Below, piece by piece: positions 26,690 through 35,363 of a DNA stretch of 64,000 nucleotides. Source of the DNA: Stagnimonas sp. (GTDB lineage Bacteria; Pseudomonadota; Gammaproteobacteria; Nevskiales; Nevskiaceae); the NCBI GenBank assembly GCA_030696045.1, contig JAUYNO010000059.1, forward strand, positions 1-64,000. The letters are read 5' to 3'. The notes beneath the pieces were generated by a model, which searched no databases, had not been told where the DNA came from, and worked only from the letters and a program-made list of their open reading frames with translations. The position numbers were made by a program, and so were the translations under genes. Numbering within the stretch: the stretch's first letter is position 1; each line of letters opens with the position of its first letter.

Positions 26690-28291
26690 ATGACCACCAC
26701 CCTCTTCATCGGCCTCGACGGTTGCACCTACACCGTGCTCGACCAGATGACCCGCGAGCTGCCAGGCGAAGGCCTGACCATGCCGTTCATGAAATCGCTG
26801 ATGGAGCGCGGCGTGCGCGCCAAGCTGCGCTCCACGCCGAACCCGCTGACGCCGCCGGCCTGGACCTCGATCATGACCGGCAAGGGGCCGGGCGAGCATG
26901 GTGTGTTCGACTTCATCCGCGCCGAGGACCACGGCGGCGAGGTCTACTGGACGCTCTACGACGCCCGCGACATCGACAGCGAGACCATCTGGTCCATTTT
27001 GTCGCGCAAGGGCAAGTCGGTGGCGGCGCTCAACTTCCCGCTCACTGCGCCGGCGCCGGAAGACCTGAAGGGCTCCATCGTGCCCGGCTTCATCCCGGCC
27101 AAGCACCTGCGCCGCAACACCCACCCGCGTGAATTGTTCGAGCGCATCAAGCAGCAGATCCCCGGCTTCGATCCCAAGGAACTGGCCTGGGATTTCGACA
27201 AGGAAAAACAAGCGATGGAGTCGCTCTCCGCCGACGAGACCGCCAAGTGGGTGCGCTACCACCTGCCGCGCGAGGAGCAGTGGTTCAAGGTCGCGGAATT
27301 CATCCTCAAGAACGACAAGCCGGACGTGATGGCGGTGATGTTCGATGGCACCGACAAGATCCAGCACCAGGCCTGGCCCTGGCTGGATGCGGCCCTGCTC
27401 AAGGCCAACCCGCAAGGCCACGACAAGGAGATGCGCGAGGTCTGCCTGGAATACTTCCGCAATCTCGACGGCTACATCGAGAAGCTGGTGACGCTCGCCG
27501 GCCCCGAGGCGCAGGTGTTCTTCGCCAGCGATCACGGCTTCACCGCCAGCACCTTCGTGCTGCGCATCAACGCCTACCTGGAGCAGAAGGGCTATCTGAA
27601 GTGGGCGGTCAACGACGGCAGCGAGCAGGCGATCCGCCGCGAGGCCAGCGACTTCGCCAACCTCGACTGGAGCCAGACCACGGCCTATTGCCGCACGCCG
27701 TCGAGCAATGGCATCCACATCCGGGTCGCGGCGAAGCCCGGCGATCCGGGTATCCAGCCGGAGGACTACGAGAGCTTCCGCGAGCGCCTGATCGCCGACC
27801 TGATGTCGCTGCGCGATCCGGATAGCGGCAAGCCGGTGATCGTCGACGTGCTCAAGCGCGAGGACTGGTTCCCGGGCCAGCACATGCGGCGGGCCTGCGA
27901 TCTGACGCTGGTGCTGCGCGACCACGGCTTCGTGTCGATCCGCAATCTGCTTCCCGCCGTGGCACAACGGCCGCAGCCAATCGGCACCCATCATCCGGAC
28001 GGCATCTTCATGGCGGTGGGGCCGGGCATCCCGACGGCCGGCATGGTCGAGCTGCAAGATATCGTAGATGTCGCGCCCACCCTGCTCTACAGCGCCGGGC
28101 TGCCGATTCCATCCGACTTCGAGGGCGCCACCGCAGAGAGTTTCTTCACGCCGGAGCAGCTGGCCGCGCGGCCGATCAAGAAGGGCGCGCGCACCAGGCT
28201 CACCGAACGCCGTCAGCTGGGACAGGAAATGGATGCCGGCGAAAAACAGCAGATCATCGAGCAGCTGCAGATGCTGGGCTACATGGAATAG
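26690..28291 (+). CDS. Alkaline-phosphatase-superfamily phosphodiesterase / nucleotide-pyrophosphatase-like protein
   Basis: 533 residues with the type I phosphodiesterase signature set: [12 protein letters not shown] (metal Asp about residue 9), nucleophile Thr in [20 protein letters not shown] (about 55-74), [23 protein letters not shown] (metal Asp/His, about 278-288) and [16 protein letters not shown] near 435-450 (metal His). No signal peptide, so probably cytosolic. This branch hydrolyses phosphodiester or pyrophosphate bonds, and some members process glycolipid or nucleotide-linked substrates. It is followed after 2 bases by an acyltransferase and then an ACP, so these three look like one operon. 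A second, shorter superfamily member opens the locus at 11886. Confidence 0.85.
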   Translation: MTTTLFIGLDGCTYTVLDQMTRELPGEGLTMPFMKSLMERGVRAKLRSTPNPLTPPAWTSIMTGKGPGEHGVFDFIRAEDHGGEVYWTLYDARDIDSETIWSILSRKGKSVAALNFPLTAPAPEDLKGSIVPGFIPAKHLRRNTHPRELFERIKQQIPGFDPKELAWDFDKEKQAMESLSADETAKWVRYHLPREEQWFKVAEFILKNDKPDVMAVMFDGTDKIQHQAWPWLDAALLKANPQGHDKEMREVCLEYFRNLDGYIEKLVTLAGPEAQVFFASDHGFTASTFVLRINAYLEQKGYLKWAVNDGSEQAIRREASDFANLDWSQTTAYCRTPSSNGIHIRVAAKPGDPGIQPEDYESFRERLIADLMSLRDPDSGKPVIVDVLKREDWFPGQHMRRACDLTLVLRDHGFVSIRNLLPAVAQRPQPIGTHHPDGIFMAVGPGIPTAGMVELQDIVDVAPTLLYSAGLPIPSDFEGATAESFFTPEQLAARPIKKGARTRLTERRQLGQEMDAGEKQQIIEQLQMLGYME

Positions 28292-28293
28292 GC

Positions 28294-29091
28294 ATGGCAG
28301 TCGCAAGCGCCAAGAGTCGCCCACAAACCGAGTTCAGCGGCGCTGAACTCGCGGAGCAGGGTCTCTACGTCGGCGAGGGCCGTGGCCTGCTGACGCCGCT
28401 GCGCTACGAGCGGCCGGTCTGGCTGTTCGACCCGCGACGCGTCAAGGACTGCTCCTTCGGCGCCTTCAGCTACGTCAACGGCCTCTATACGACCAGCCTC
28501 TACGACTGCGAGATCGGCCGCTATACCTCTATCGCCGAGGGTGTGATTGCCGGTGCCTACGAGCACCCGACCAGCTGGCTCAGCTCGCATCCCTTCCTGT
28601 TCGCCGAGCCGCAGCAGTACAAGGCCTTCCTGCGCCAGCCTGAGTTCGCGCGATTGGCACTGGCGCCACCCCAGCCGCCGCCGGTGGAGCCACACCTCAA
28701 GACCCGCATCGGCCACGACGTCTGGATCGGCAGTGGCGCCTTCATCAAGCGCGGCGTCCGCATCGGCGATGGCGCCGTCGTCGCCGCGCACTCGGTGGTG
28801 ACCCACGACGTGCCCGCCTACAGCCTGGTGGTGGGGCAGCCGGCCAAGGTCCTGCGCGAGCGCTTCGACCCGCGCAGCATCGAGCGCCTGCTCAAGCTCC
28901 AGTGGTGGCGTTACGATCTGGCGCCGTTCAAGGCCCGCATCGACTTCCAGCACATCGAGGCCGCGCTCGATCAACTCGAACAACTGCTGGCCGAGGGCCA
29001 GCTGCAGCCGCTGCCAGTGCGCGCCGCGACCGTCACGCCGCTGCGCGGCGGCTACTACGCCATGGCGCCGAGCGATCCGCTCTACGCTTGA
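28294..29091 (+). CDS. Left-handed beta-helix acyltransferase (CatB/Vat-like)
   Basis: 265 residues. Hexapeptide repeats are visible in the first part ([29 protein letters not shown]) and strongly in [31 protein letters not shown], followed by the [13 protein letters not shown] closing motif of xenobiotic-type acetyltransferases. The conserved His-Pro (YEHPTSW, SSHPF) corresponds to the catalytic region. Such trimeric enzymes use acetyl-CoA or other acyl-CoA, and some use acyl-ACP. It starts 2 bases after the phosphodiesterase and is followed at 27 bases by an ACP gene, so acylation of a sugar, hydroxyl or amine in the product is plausible. Confidence 0.8.
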   Translation: MAVASAKSRPQTEFSGAELAEQGLYVGEGRGLLTPLRYERPVWLFDPRRVKDCSFGAFSYVNGLYTTSLYDCEIGRYTSIAEGVIAGAYEHPTSWLSSHPFLFAEPQQYKAFLRQPEFARLALAPPQPPPVEPHLKTRIGHDVWIGSGAFIKRGVRIGDGAVVAAHSVVTHDVPAYSLVVGQPAKVLRERFDPRSIERLLKLQWWRYDLAPFKARIDFQHIEAALDQLEQLLAEGQLQPLPVRAATVTPLRGGYYAMAPSDPLYA

Positions 29092-29118
29092 ACCCTGAAT
29101 GCCAATCCGGACCGATTC

Positions 29119-29406
29119 ATGCCGCTGACCAGCGAGGCCTACACCACCCAGCTCATCACCCTGCTGGAGGATTTCACCCAGGACTGGGACCACGACTTCC
29201 AGGGCGCGATGACGCGCGACACCCGGCTGTTCGCGAATCTCGCCTTCGAGTCCATCGACATCATCCAGCTGGTGGTCGCGATCCAGGAGGAAGTGGTGCG
29301 CGCCAAGGTTCCGTTCGAGAAGCTGCTGATGCGCGAGGGGCGCTATGTCGATGATCTGTCGATCGGGCAGATCGCGGATTTTCTGGCGGCGCAGGCGGCG
29401 GGCTAA
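29119..29406 (+). CDS. Free-standing acyl carrier protein-like protein
   Basis: 95 residues, mainly helical and acidic. The sequence LAFESIDIIQLVVAIQEE matches the phosphopantetheine-attachment helix of acyl carrier proteins, with Ser at residue about 46 in the ESID context. It ends in the usual third-helix pattern (VDDLSIGQIADFL). It differs clearly from the three tandem ACPs in the first synthase (LGIDSIKRVE), so it is probably a dedicated carrier for another step, such as acyl transfer by the neighbouring acyltransferase or product release. The PPTase fused to the second synthase could activate it. Confidence 0.8.
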   Translation: MPLTSEAYTTQLITLLEDFTQDWDHDFQGAMTRDTRLFANLAFESIDIIQLVVAIQEEVVRAKVPFEKLLMREGRYVDDLSIGQIADFLAAQAAG

Positions 29407-29664
29407 TCGCCGCCAACGGCCTTGCGCGCCCTCGCCGAAAAAGAACTCCCCGTTCCTCTCTCCCCTCGTGGGAGAGAGGCTAGGAGAGAGGGGGCGCATG
29501 CGGCGTCATCGCATGCGTTCGAGCGGGGGCGCAACTTGAGACAGCCCCCTCTCCCCTACCCTGACGGCCATCGGCCCATGCATGGCCGATGGCGTTCGGC
29601 GGAGCGAAGCGGTGCTTCGCCTCTTTCCGCCTCACCTCCCACAAGGGGAGAGGGGAAACATTCG
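29407..29664. repeat. Palindromic repeat interrupted by a second palindromic unit
   Basis: A non-coding gap between the ACP and the convergent methyltransferase. A first hairpin (TCTCTCCC / GGGAGAGA around 29457-29477) is followed by a C-rich arm (29543-29560) whose partner GGGGAGAGGGG lies at about 29645-29657. Between the two arms sits a 70-odd-base unit with its own hairpins: GCCATCGGCC (29567-29576) / GGCCGATGGC (29584-29593), then GGCGGA-GCGAAGC / GCTTCGC-TCCGCC. Elsewhere in this window the arms are adjacent, so this copy looks split by an insertion. Confidence 0.75.
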
Positions 29665-30498
29665 TCAGCGCGCCTTGCGCGCCGCTACCAGCACATAGTC
29701 CTCACCCAGGTCGATGAACTGCTGGATGCGCCGGGCCGAGCGCAGGATCGCCTCGCCCTTCTCGCCACCAGCGCGCGCCGCGACGCCGTGCAGGGCCTCG
29801 ACGAAGCGCGCGCGGGTCCAGTCGACAATCGAGTCGATGCGGATGTCGGTGAAGCCCGCCTCGCGCAGGTGTTGAACGTAGACATCGGCGTCATAGGCAT
29901 TGCCGGCGTTGTCGAGCACCACGCCGCTGTTGACGGTCTTCTCGCCGCGCAGGTAGGCGGCGGGGTCGACGCCGCGACGCGGAATCATGTCGGTAAGCGC
30001 CAGCGTGCCGCCGGGCTTGAGCACCCGCGCCGCCTCGCGCAGGAAGGCGACGCGGGTATCGAAGTGGAAGGCGCATTCCACCGACACCAGCTTGTCGAAG
30101 CTCGCATCGGCGAAGTCCATCGCCGTGGCATTGCCGAGCCCCAGGGTGATGAGGTCCGAGAGTCCGTGGCTGGCAACGTAGCGATGGCCTTCCTCGATGC
30201 GCACCGGAGTGACGTCAATGCCGGTGATCGAGGCCGGCCGGCAGCGTTTGGCGTACACCACCGCACCGGCGCCGTAGCCGCAACCGACATCGAGCACCGC
30301 ATCGCCCGGCGCCAGTCCCGCCGTCGCCGCCACCAGCTCGGTCAGCGCCTCGCTGGCCTGCTCCAGGCTCAGTCCGTCGCGGGTCCAGTAGCCGTAGTTG
30401 GCGAAAGGCTGGTTGCCGAACAGATCGCCGCGCTCGGTGTGGCGGCGGGTGTAGTGGCTCACCACGTCCTGGGTGTGGCTGCTCAGGCTTGCGGACAT
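29665..30498 (-). CDS. SAM-dependent class I methyltransferase
   Basis: 277 residues from ATG 30498. Rossmann motif I VLDVGCGYGAGAV (about 67-79), acidic motif II TGIDVTP, motif GNATAMDFADASFDKLVSVECAFHF, and RVLKPGGTLALTDM. The FANYGYW...LSLEQASEAL start and the 'ECAFHF' post-II motif are typical of the small-molecule O/C-methyltransferases near tocopherol and erythromycin-sugar methyltransferases. It is the only gene of the lipid locus on the minus strand, facing the ACP, with a divergent 59-base gap to the alpha/beta hydrolase. A tailoring role on the synthase product is inferred from location only. Confidence 0.8.
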   Translation of the reverse strand: MSASLSSHTQDVVSHYTRRHTERGDLFGNQPFANYGYWTRDGLSLEQASEALTELVAATAGLAPGDAVLDVGCGYGAGAVVYAKRCRPASITGIDVTPVRIEEGHRYVASHGLSDLITLGLGNATAMDFADASFDKLVSVECAFHFDTRVAFLREAARVLKPGGTLALTDMIPRRGVDPAAYLRGEKTVNSGVVLDNAGNAYDADVYVQHLREAGFTDIRIDSIVDWTRARFVEALHGVAARAGGEKGEAILRSARRIQQFIDLGEDYVLVAARKAR

Positions 30499-30557
30499 CT
30501 CGACTCCATGTCGTTTCGGGCGGTCCCGGCCGCCTGGGTTTCTAGTGTAGGCGCCGG

Positions 30558-31382
30558 ATGATCCGACTCGCTCATCAGCAATGGGGCAGCGGCCCGGACG
30601 CGGTGCTGATCCACGGCCTGGGCGCCAGCCGCGCCTTCTGGTTCCCGCGCCTGGCGATGAGCCTGGCAGCGACACACCGGGTGACGATCTACGACCTGCG
30701 CGGACATGGCTACAGCGAGCGACCGGCCAGCGGCTATCGCGTCAGCGATCACGCCGACGACCTGCTCGGCCTGCTCGACGAGCTGCGCATCGAACGCGCC
30801 GCGCTGATCGGCCACAGCCTGGGCGGCTCGGTGGCCTTCGAGCTCGCCCTGCGCGCGCCGGGGCGAGTGAGCCACCTGGCCCTGCTCGACAGCCGTATCC
30901 AGCGCCTGCAACCGACCATGTGCCTGCGCGAGGTCGAGCCGCTATCCGCCTATGAACAGCAGGTCGCGCAGCGTGCCGGCGGTGATTGGGAGAACGAAAC
31001 CGAAGTCGGCCTGCGCTTCATCGAGGCCGCCGCGCGCCTGATGCTGGCCGCGCCCGCCGAGGGACTCCGCGACGAGTTCACGCCCTTCGGCGAGGGTCGC
31101 GGTGCACGACGCGCTGCCAAGCAGTTCGTCGATCTGCTCGATCAGACCAGCCTGCCGCAAGACTTCCCGCAGCCGGGCGCCGAGGTCGCCGAATACGCCA
31201 AGGCCAGGATGCCGACCCTGCTGCTCTACGCCCAGCCCAGCCGCGCACTCCGGTCGGCCGAGGTGTTGGCGCAAGCCTTGCCGCAGGCGACTTCGCAGCA
31301 GCTCGATGGCGCCGGTCACTTCTTCCCCATCACCCATCCCGAGCGCACCGCCGCTGCGGTCTGCGGGCTGCTGGCCCGATGA
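30558..31382 (+). CDS. Alpha/beta-hydrolase fold protein
   Basis: 274 residues. Oxyanion motif IHGLGAS (about 19-25), nucleophile elbow GHSLGGS with Ser near residue 96, Asp in YAKARMPTLLLYAQPS region, and His in DGAGHFFPITHPE near 251. This is the canonical triad arrangement of lipase/esterase/haloalkane-type hydrolases (Abhydrolase_1/6). No signal peptide, so cytosolic. Its stop overlaps the start of the CoA-transferase gene (ATGA), so the two are coupled and probably act on the same acyl or ester substrate. It could be a release thioesterase for the synthase, but the overlap partner suggests acyl-CoA metabolism just as well. Confidence 0.85.
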   Translation: MIRLAHQQWGSGPDAVLIHGLGASRAFWFPRLAMSLAATHRVTIYDLRGHGYSERPASGYRVSDHADDLLGLLDELRIERAALIGHSLGGSVAFELALRAPGRVSHLALLDSRIQRLQPTMCLREVEPLSAYEQQVAQRAGGDWENETEVGLRFIEAAARLMLAAPAEGLRDEFTPFGEGRGARRAAKQFVDLLDQTSLPQDFPQPGAEVAEYAKARMPTLLLYAQPSRALRSAEVLAQALPQATSQQLDGAGHFFPITHPERTAAAVCGLLAR

Positions 31383-33652
31383 GCCGCCTCGCCCACCTGC
31401 AAGTCCTCGAACTCAGCGGCCACGTCGCCGCTGCCTTCTGCGGCAAGCTGCTGCGCGGCTTCGGTGCACAGCTGCTGCGGGTGCCGGTCGAAGGCCCCGG
31501 CTTCGGGCTGGATGCCGACGAGCAGGCCTGGTACCACGGCCACAAGCCGACGGCGGCTCTCGCCTTCGACGGCGAGGAATTCGCCACGCGTCTGGCGCAG
31601 GCCGACGTGCTGATCGACGGTGCTGGCCACGGCGTTCTGGCAGCGGCCGGCTGGAGCACCGAGCGTCTGCAAGCGCTCAACCCGGGCCTGGTCTGCGTGC
31701 AGATCACGCCGCAGGGCCAGACCGGCCCGGCCCGCGCCGACCCGGCCAGCGACCTGACGCTGTACGCCGCCAGCGGCCTGATGCGCAGCACTGGCAGTGG
31801 CGAGCGCGAACCACTCAACGCCCGGCCGCGCATCGTCGAACTCACCGGTGGCATGAACGCCTTCTTCGCCGTTATGACCGCGCTGCTGCGCCGCGCGCGC
31901 CAGGGCGGCGGCGAGTTCATCGACCTCGCGCTGCGCGAGTCGGCGATGGAGAACCTGGAAGTCGCGATTGCCGAATACCTCGCCACCGGCAAGATCGCCC
32001 GCCGCAATGGCGACCAGCACGCCATGGTGCCCTGGCGCACCTACCCCTGTGCCGACGGCCAGATCGCCGCCATCGGCGGCCCGATCCGCCACTGGCTGAA
32101 GGCCGCCGCGCAGTTCGATGCACCCGAGTTGCTGGGCGAGACGCTGGCCGACATGGGCGGCCGCATTGCCCACCGCGCCGAGACCGAGGCGCTGTTCAAG
32201 CCCTGGCTGGCGACGCGCACCCGCGAGCAGTTGTTCCATTGGGGCCAGCAGCAGGGCCTGGCCTGGGCGCCGCTGCGCTCGATGGCGGAAGCCCTGGCCG
32301 ACCCGCAGCACGTGGCGCGCGGCTTCTTTCAGCCGCAGCGAGGCGCCGACGACGTCGAACGCGTCCTGCCTGCCGCACCGTTTCGCCCCGAGCGCTGCAC
32401 CTGGTCTGAAACGCCGCGCACCGCAGCGGGCTGGACGCCTAGTGCCCCGACGGCAGCGCGCAGCAACGCCGCCCCCTACGCCGGCCTGCGGGTACTCGAC
32501 TTCAGCCACGACTGGGCCGGCCCGCATGCCGCGCGGCTGTTCGCCGACCATGGCGCCGAGGTCATCAAGATCGAATACCCCAGGCGCCTCGACGGCATGC
32601 GTGGCGGCTATCCGGCCAAGGTCAACGAGCATCCACGCTTCTGGCAGCTGCATCGCGGCAAGCGCTCGCTGACGCTGGACCTGAAGCTCGACGCCCACCG
32701 CGCCGTGCTCGACGCGCTGGTCCGCAATGCCGATCTGCTGATCGAGAATTCCCGGCCCGGCGTGATGGCGAAGAAGGGCTACGGCCCGGAGCGGCTGCAT
32801 GCGCTCAATCCACGCCTGGTCACCGTCGCCATGTCGGCCTTCGGCGCCGATGGCCCGCACGCGCGGTACGCCGGCTACGGCGGCACGCTGGAAGCCGCCA
32901 GCGGCCTGCAATCGCTCACCGCCTACGATGCCGACGGCCCGGCCTACCGGGTGCGCGAGATGGACGTGATGAACGGCCTGATGGGCGCCTGCGCCGCCGC
33001 GCTGGGCCTGCTGCTGCGCGAGCGCGACGGCCTCGGCCAGTGGATCGATGTGTCCGAATGCGAGACCACGGCCTGGTTCGTTGGCGAGCTGTTTGCCGTT
33101 ACAGCACGCACGGGCCAGCAGCCGGCGCCGCTCGGCAATAGGCATCCGCGCTTCGCCCCACAGGGCTGCTATGCCGGCGCCGACGAGGACCAGTGGCTGA
33201 CGCTGACCGTGCGCAGCGAGGCCGAATGGCGCGCCTTCGCCGCCCTGCTGGGCGAGCCGGCGCTGGCGACCAACCCGCGCTACGCCAGCGCCCAGGCGCG
33301 ACGGCAGCACCATGACGAACTCGACGTACTCATCGCGGCCTGGAGCCGCCAGTGCAGTCCGCAGGAGGCCGCCGCGCAGCTGCTCGCCGCCGGCATCGCC
33401 GCCGCGCCGGTCGCCAGCGTCGCCGACCTCGCCGCCGACCCACAGCTGGCGGCGCGCGGCTGGTTCCAGACCGTCGGCACGCTGCGCCTGCCCGGCCTGC
33501 CGTTCCGGCTCGCGCGCGGCGGCGGCGCGGTAGGCGCGCGCGGCCCCGACCTGGGCGAGGCCAATGCGGAACTTTTCACCGCCGCCGGCCAGTCCGAGGC
33601 CATACCCGAATTGAAGCCTGAGCAGATCGGCACGGCTTACTCGCGTTATTGA
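31379..33652 (+). CDS. Tandem family-III CoA-transferase (CaiB/BaiF), two fused domains
   Basis: 757 residues, about twice the usual 380-400. Domain 1 (about 1-350) and domain 2 (about 365-740) both show the family layout: LQVLELSGHVAAAFCGKLLRGFGA and LRVLDFSHDWAGPHAARLFADHGAEVIKIE openings, then LNPGLVCVQIT / LNPRLVTVAMSAFG. The catalytic Asp position reads REMDVMNGLMG in domain 2 but RIVELTGGMNA (Glu) in domain 1. Family III enzymes move CoA between carboxylic acids via an Asp-anhydride. The fusion probably makes one intramolecular interlocked pair. It overlaps the upstream hydrolase by 4 bases. Substrate is unknown; racemase-type members (AMACR) are an alternative. Confidence 0.85.
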   Translation: MSRLAHLQVLELSGHVAAAFCGKLLRGFGAQLLRVPVEGPGFGLDADEQAWYHGHKPTAALAFDGEEFATRLAQADVLIDGAGHGVLAAAGWSTERLQALNPGLVCVQITPQGQTGPARADPASDLTLYAASGLMRSTGSGEREPLNARPRIVELTGGMNAFFAVMTALLRRARQGGGEFIDLALRESAMENLEVAIAEYLATGKIARRNGDQHAMVPWRTYPCADGQIAAIGGPIRHWLKAAAQFDAPELLGETLADMGGRIAHRAETEALFKPWLATRTREQLFHWGQQQGLAWAPLRSMAEALADPQHVARGFFQPQRGADDVERVLPAAPFRPERCTWSETPRTAAGWTPSAPTAARSNAAPYAGLRVLDFSHDWAGPHAARLFADHGAEVIKIEYPRRLDGMRGGYPAKVNEHPRFWQLHRGKRSLTLDLKLDAHRAVLDALVRNADLLIENSRPGVMAKKGYGPERLHALNPRLVTVAMSAFGADGPHARYAGYGGTLEAASGLQSLTAYDADGPAYRVREMDVMNGLMGACAAALGLLLRERDGLGQWIDVSECETTAWFVGELFAVTARTGQQPAPLGNRHPRFAPQGCYAGADEDQWLTLTVRSEAEWRAFAALLGEPALATNPRYASAQARRQHHDELDVLIAAWSRQCSPQEAAAQLLAAGIAAAPVASVADLAADPQLAARGWFQTVGTLRLPGLPFRLARGGGAVGARGPDLGEANAELFTAAGQSEAIPELKPEQIGTAYSRY

Positions 33653-33663
33653 GGAGACAAGGA

Positions 33664-34557
33664 ATGTCCAACAACAGAATCCAGGCGCTGGCCCTGCTGG
33701 CCGTCGTGCTCGTAAGTGCCTGCCTGGATCGTGGCGCCCTGCCCAGCGCGCAGGCAGCCGACGCGGCGGGCCAGACGGTCGAACACGACATCGGCAAGCG
33801 TAGCTACCGACTGTTCGTTCCAGCGGGCGAGGCCAGCAAGCCACGCCCGCTGATCGTCGCCCTGCACGGCGGCTGGGGCACCGGCAAGAACATGCAGGAC
33901 CTCAGCGCCCTCGACGCCCCGGCCGGCGCCGCCGGCTTCCTGGTCGCCTATCCGGACGGCGTCTCGCGCGCCTGGAATGCCGGCAGCTGCTGCGCGACCC
34001 CGATGAAGAAGCAGATCGACGACGTGAGCTTCATCAAGGCGGTGGTCGAGGACGTGGCGAAAAGCCATGCAATCAACCGTCAGCGCGTCTACGGCACCGG
34101 CTTCTCCAACGGCGCGATGATGCTGTACCGGGTCGCCTGCGAAGCGCCGGGCCTGTTCAAGGCCATCGCCCCGGTGTCGGGCGGGCCGATGTTCGAGGGC
34201 TGCCAGTCGCCGCAGCCGATCTCCGCCTACCTGATCCAGGGCCGCGCCGACCCGCGCATCCCCTTCGACGGCGGCGAGTTCGAGGGCAACTACCGGCCCG
34301 GCCTGCTGAAGATCGTCGATCAGCTCGGCCAGCGGAACGGCTGCGGCAAGGAGCAGAAGACCACCTACACCGACGGTGGCAGCAGCTGCGCCACGGTGCA
34401 GGGCTGTCCGGGCGGTATCGAGCTGAGCTGGTGCGGGCTCGGTGGCGTCGGCCACCAGTGGGCCGGTGGCCGCACCCTGCTGCCGGGGCTGCTGGGGCAG
34501 AACACCACGCGCTTCAATGCCTCACGGCAGGTCGTGCTGTTCTTCCAGCGCCATTAA
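33664..34557 (+). CDS. PHB-depolymerase-family esterase, lipoprotein
   Basis: 297 residues. Type II signal with lipobox VSAC (Cys about 19), then the LpqC/PHB depolymerase fold: RPLIVALHGGWGTGKNM (oxyanion region), AYPDGVSRAWNAGSCC, the nucleophile elbow GFSNGAMM (Ser about 160), and GVGHQWAGG with the catalytic His near 267. Several Cys probably form disulfides. Family members cleave polyhydroxyalkanoate, feruloyl or acetyl esters outside the cytoplasm. It begins 11 bases after the CoA-transferase and 9 bases precede the next gene, so it is part of the same run of genes. Confidence 0.85.
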   Translation: MSNNRIQALALLAVVLVSACLDRGALPSAQAADAAGQTVEHDIGKRSYRLFVPAGEASKPRPLIVALHGGWGTGKNMQDLSALDAPAGAAGFLVAYPDGVSRAWNAGSCCATPMKKQIDDVSFIKAVVEDVAKSHAINRQRVYGTGFSNGAMMLYRVACEAPGLFKAIAPVSGGPMFEGCQSPQPISAYLIQGRADPRIPFDGGEFEGNYRPGLLKIVDQLGQRNGCGKEQKTTYTDGGSSCATVQGCPGGIELSWCGLGGVGHQWAGGRTLLPGLLGQNTTRFNASRQVVLFFQRH

Positions 34558-34566
34558 GCTGTCTGG

Positions 34567-35340
34567 ATGAACTCCAACCCCGATCCCCGCAACCCCGGCT
34601 CCCGCGTCGCCCTCGTCACCGGCGCCGGTGGCGGCATCGGCCGCGCCGCTGCACTCGAATTCAGCCGCAAGGGCTATCGCCTGGCGCTGTGCGATATCGA
34701 CGCCGGCAGCGCCGGGACCACGGCCGAGGCGGTGCGCGCCGACGGCGGCGAGGCCCTGGTACTTGCCACCGACATCGGCGATTCGGCCCAGGTGCAGGCG
34801 CTGATGGCCGCCATCCGCACCCGCTACGGCCGCCTCGACGCCGCCTTCAACAACGCCGGCCAGAACGCCCTGCGCACGCCGCTGGCCGAGGTTGACGAAG
34901 CCGACTGGGAGCGGGTGCTGCGCACCAATGTCACCGGCAGCTTCCTGTGCCTGAAGTACGAGATTTTGTGGATGCTCGAACAGGGCGGCGGCGCCATCGT
35001 CAACAACTGCTCGATCTTCGGGCTCGGCGGCAGCATCAGCGCCGCCTACACCACCAGCAAGCACGCGCTGGCCGGCATGACCCGCTCCGCCGCCCTGAGC
35101 TATGCCGGCAGGGGCGTCCGCATCAACGCCGTCTGCCCCGGCCTGATCGATGCCGGCATGGGCGCCCGCTTCATGGAACGCAGCCCGCAGCAGCTGGATG
35201 CCGCCCTCGCCCTGCACCCCGCCGGCCGCGCCGGCACCGCCGAGGAAGTCGCGCAGGCGGCAGTATGGTTGTGCTCGGACGAGGCCCGCTACATCCACGG
35301 GCACCTGCTCGCAGTGGATGGCGGCTACGGGGCGCGCTGA
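34567..35340 (+). CDS. Short-chain dehydrogenase/reductase
   Basis: 257 residues, the classical SDR length. Nucleotide site VTGAGGGIGRAAALEF (TGxxxGxG, about 18-33), Asp in CDIDAG that favours NAD(H), NNAG motif in FNNAGQNAL, Ser in NCSIFGLGGS, and the catalytic YTTSK (Tyr about 161). C-terminal YIHGHLLAVDGGYGAR is typical. It oxidises or reduces an alcohol/ketone; the substrate cannot be read. It follows the esterase by 9 bases, and the TerB-like gene follows by 23. Confidence 0.88.
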   Translation: MNSNPDPRNPGSRVALVTGAGGGIGRAAALEFSRKGYRLALCDIDAGSAGTTAEAVRADGGEALVLATDIGDSAQVQALMAAIRTRYGRLDAAFNNAGQNALRTPLAEVDEADWERVLRTNVTGSFLCLKYEILWMLEQGGGAIVNNCSIFGLGGSISAAYTTSKHALAGMTRSAALSYAGRGVRINAVCPGLIDAGMGARFMERSPQQLDAALALHPAGRAGTAEEVAQAAVWLCSDEARYIHGHLLAVDGGYGAR

Positions 35341-35363
35341 GTCCGCAACACTGGAATCGACCC

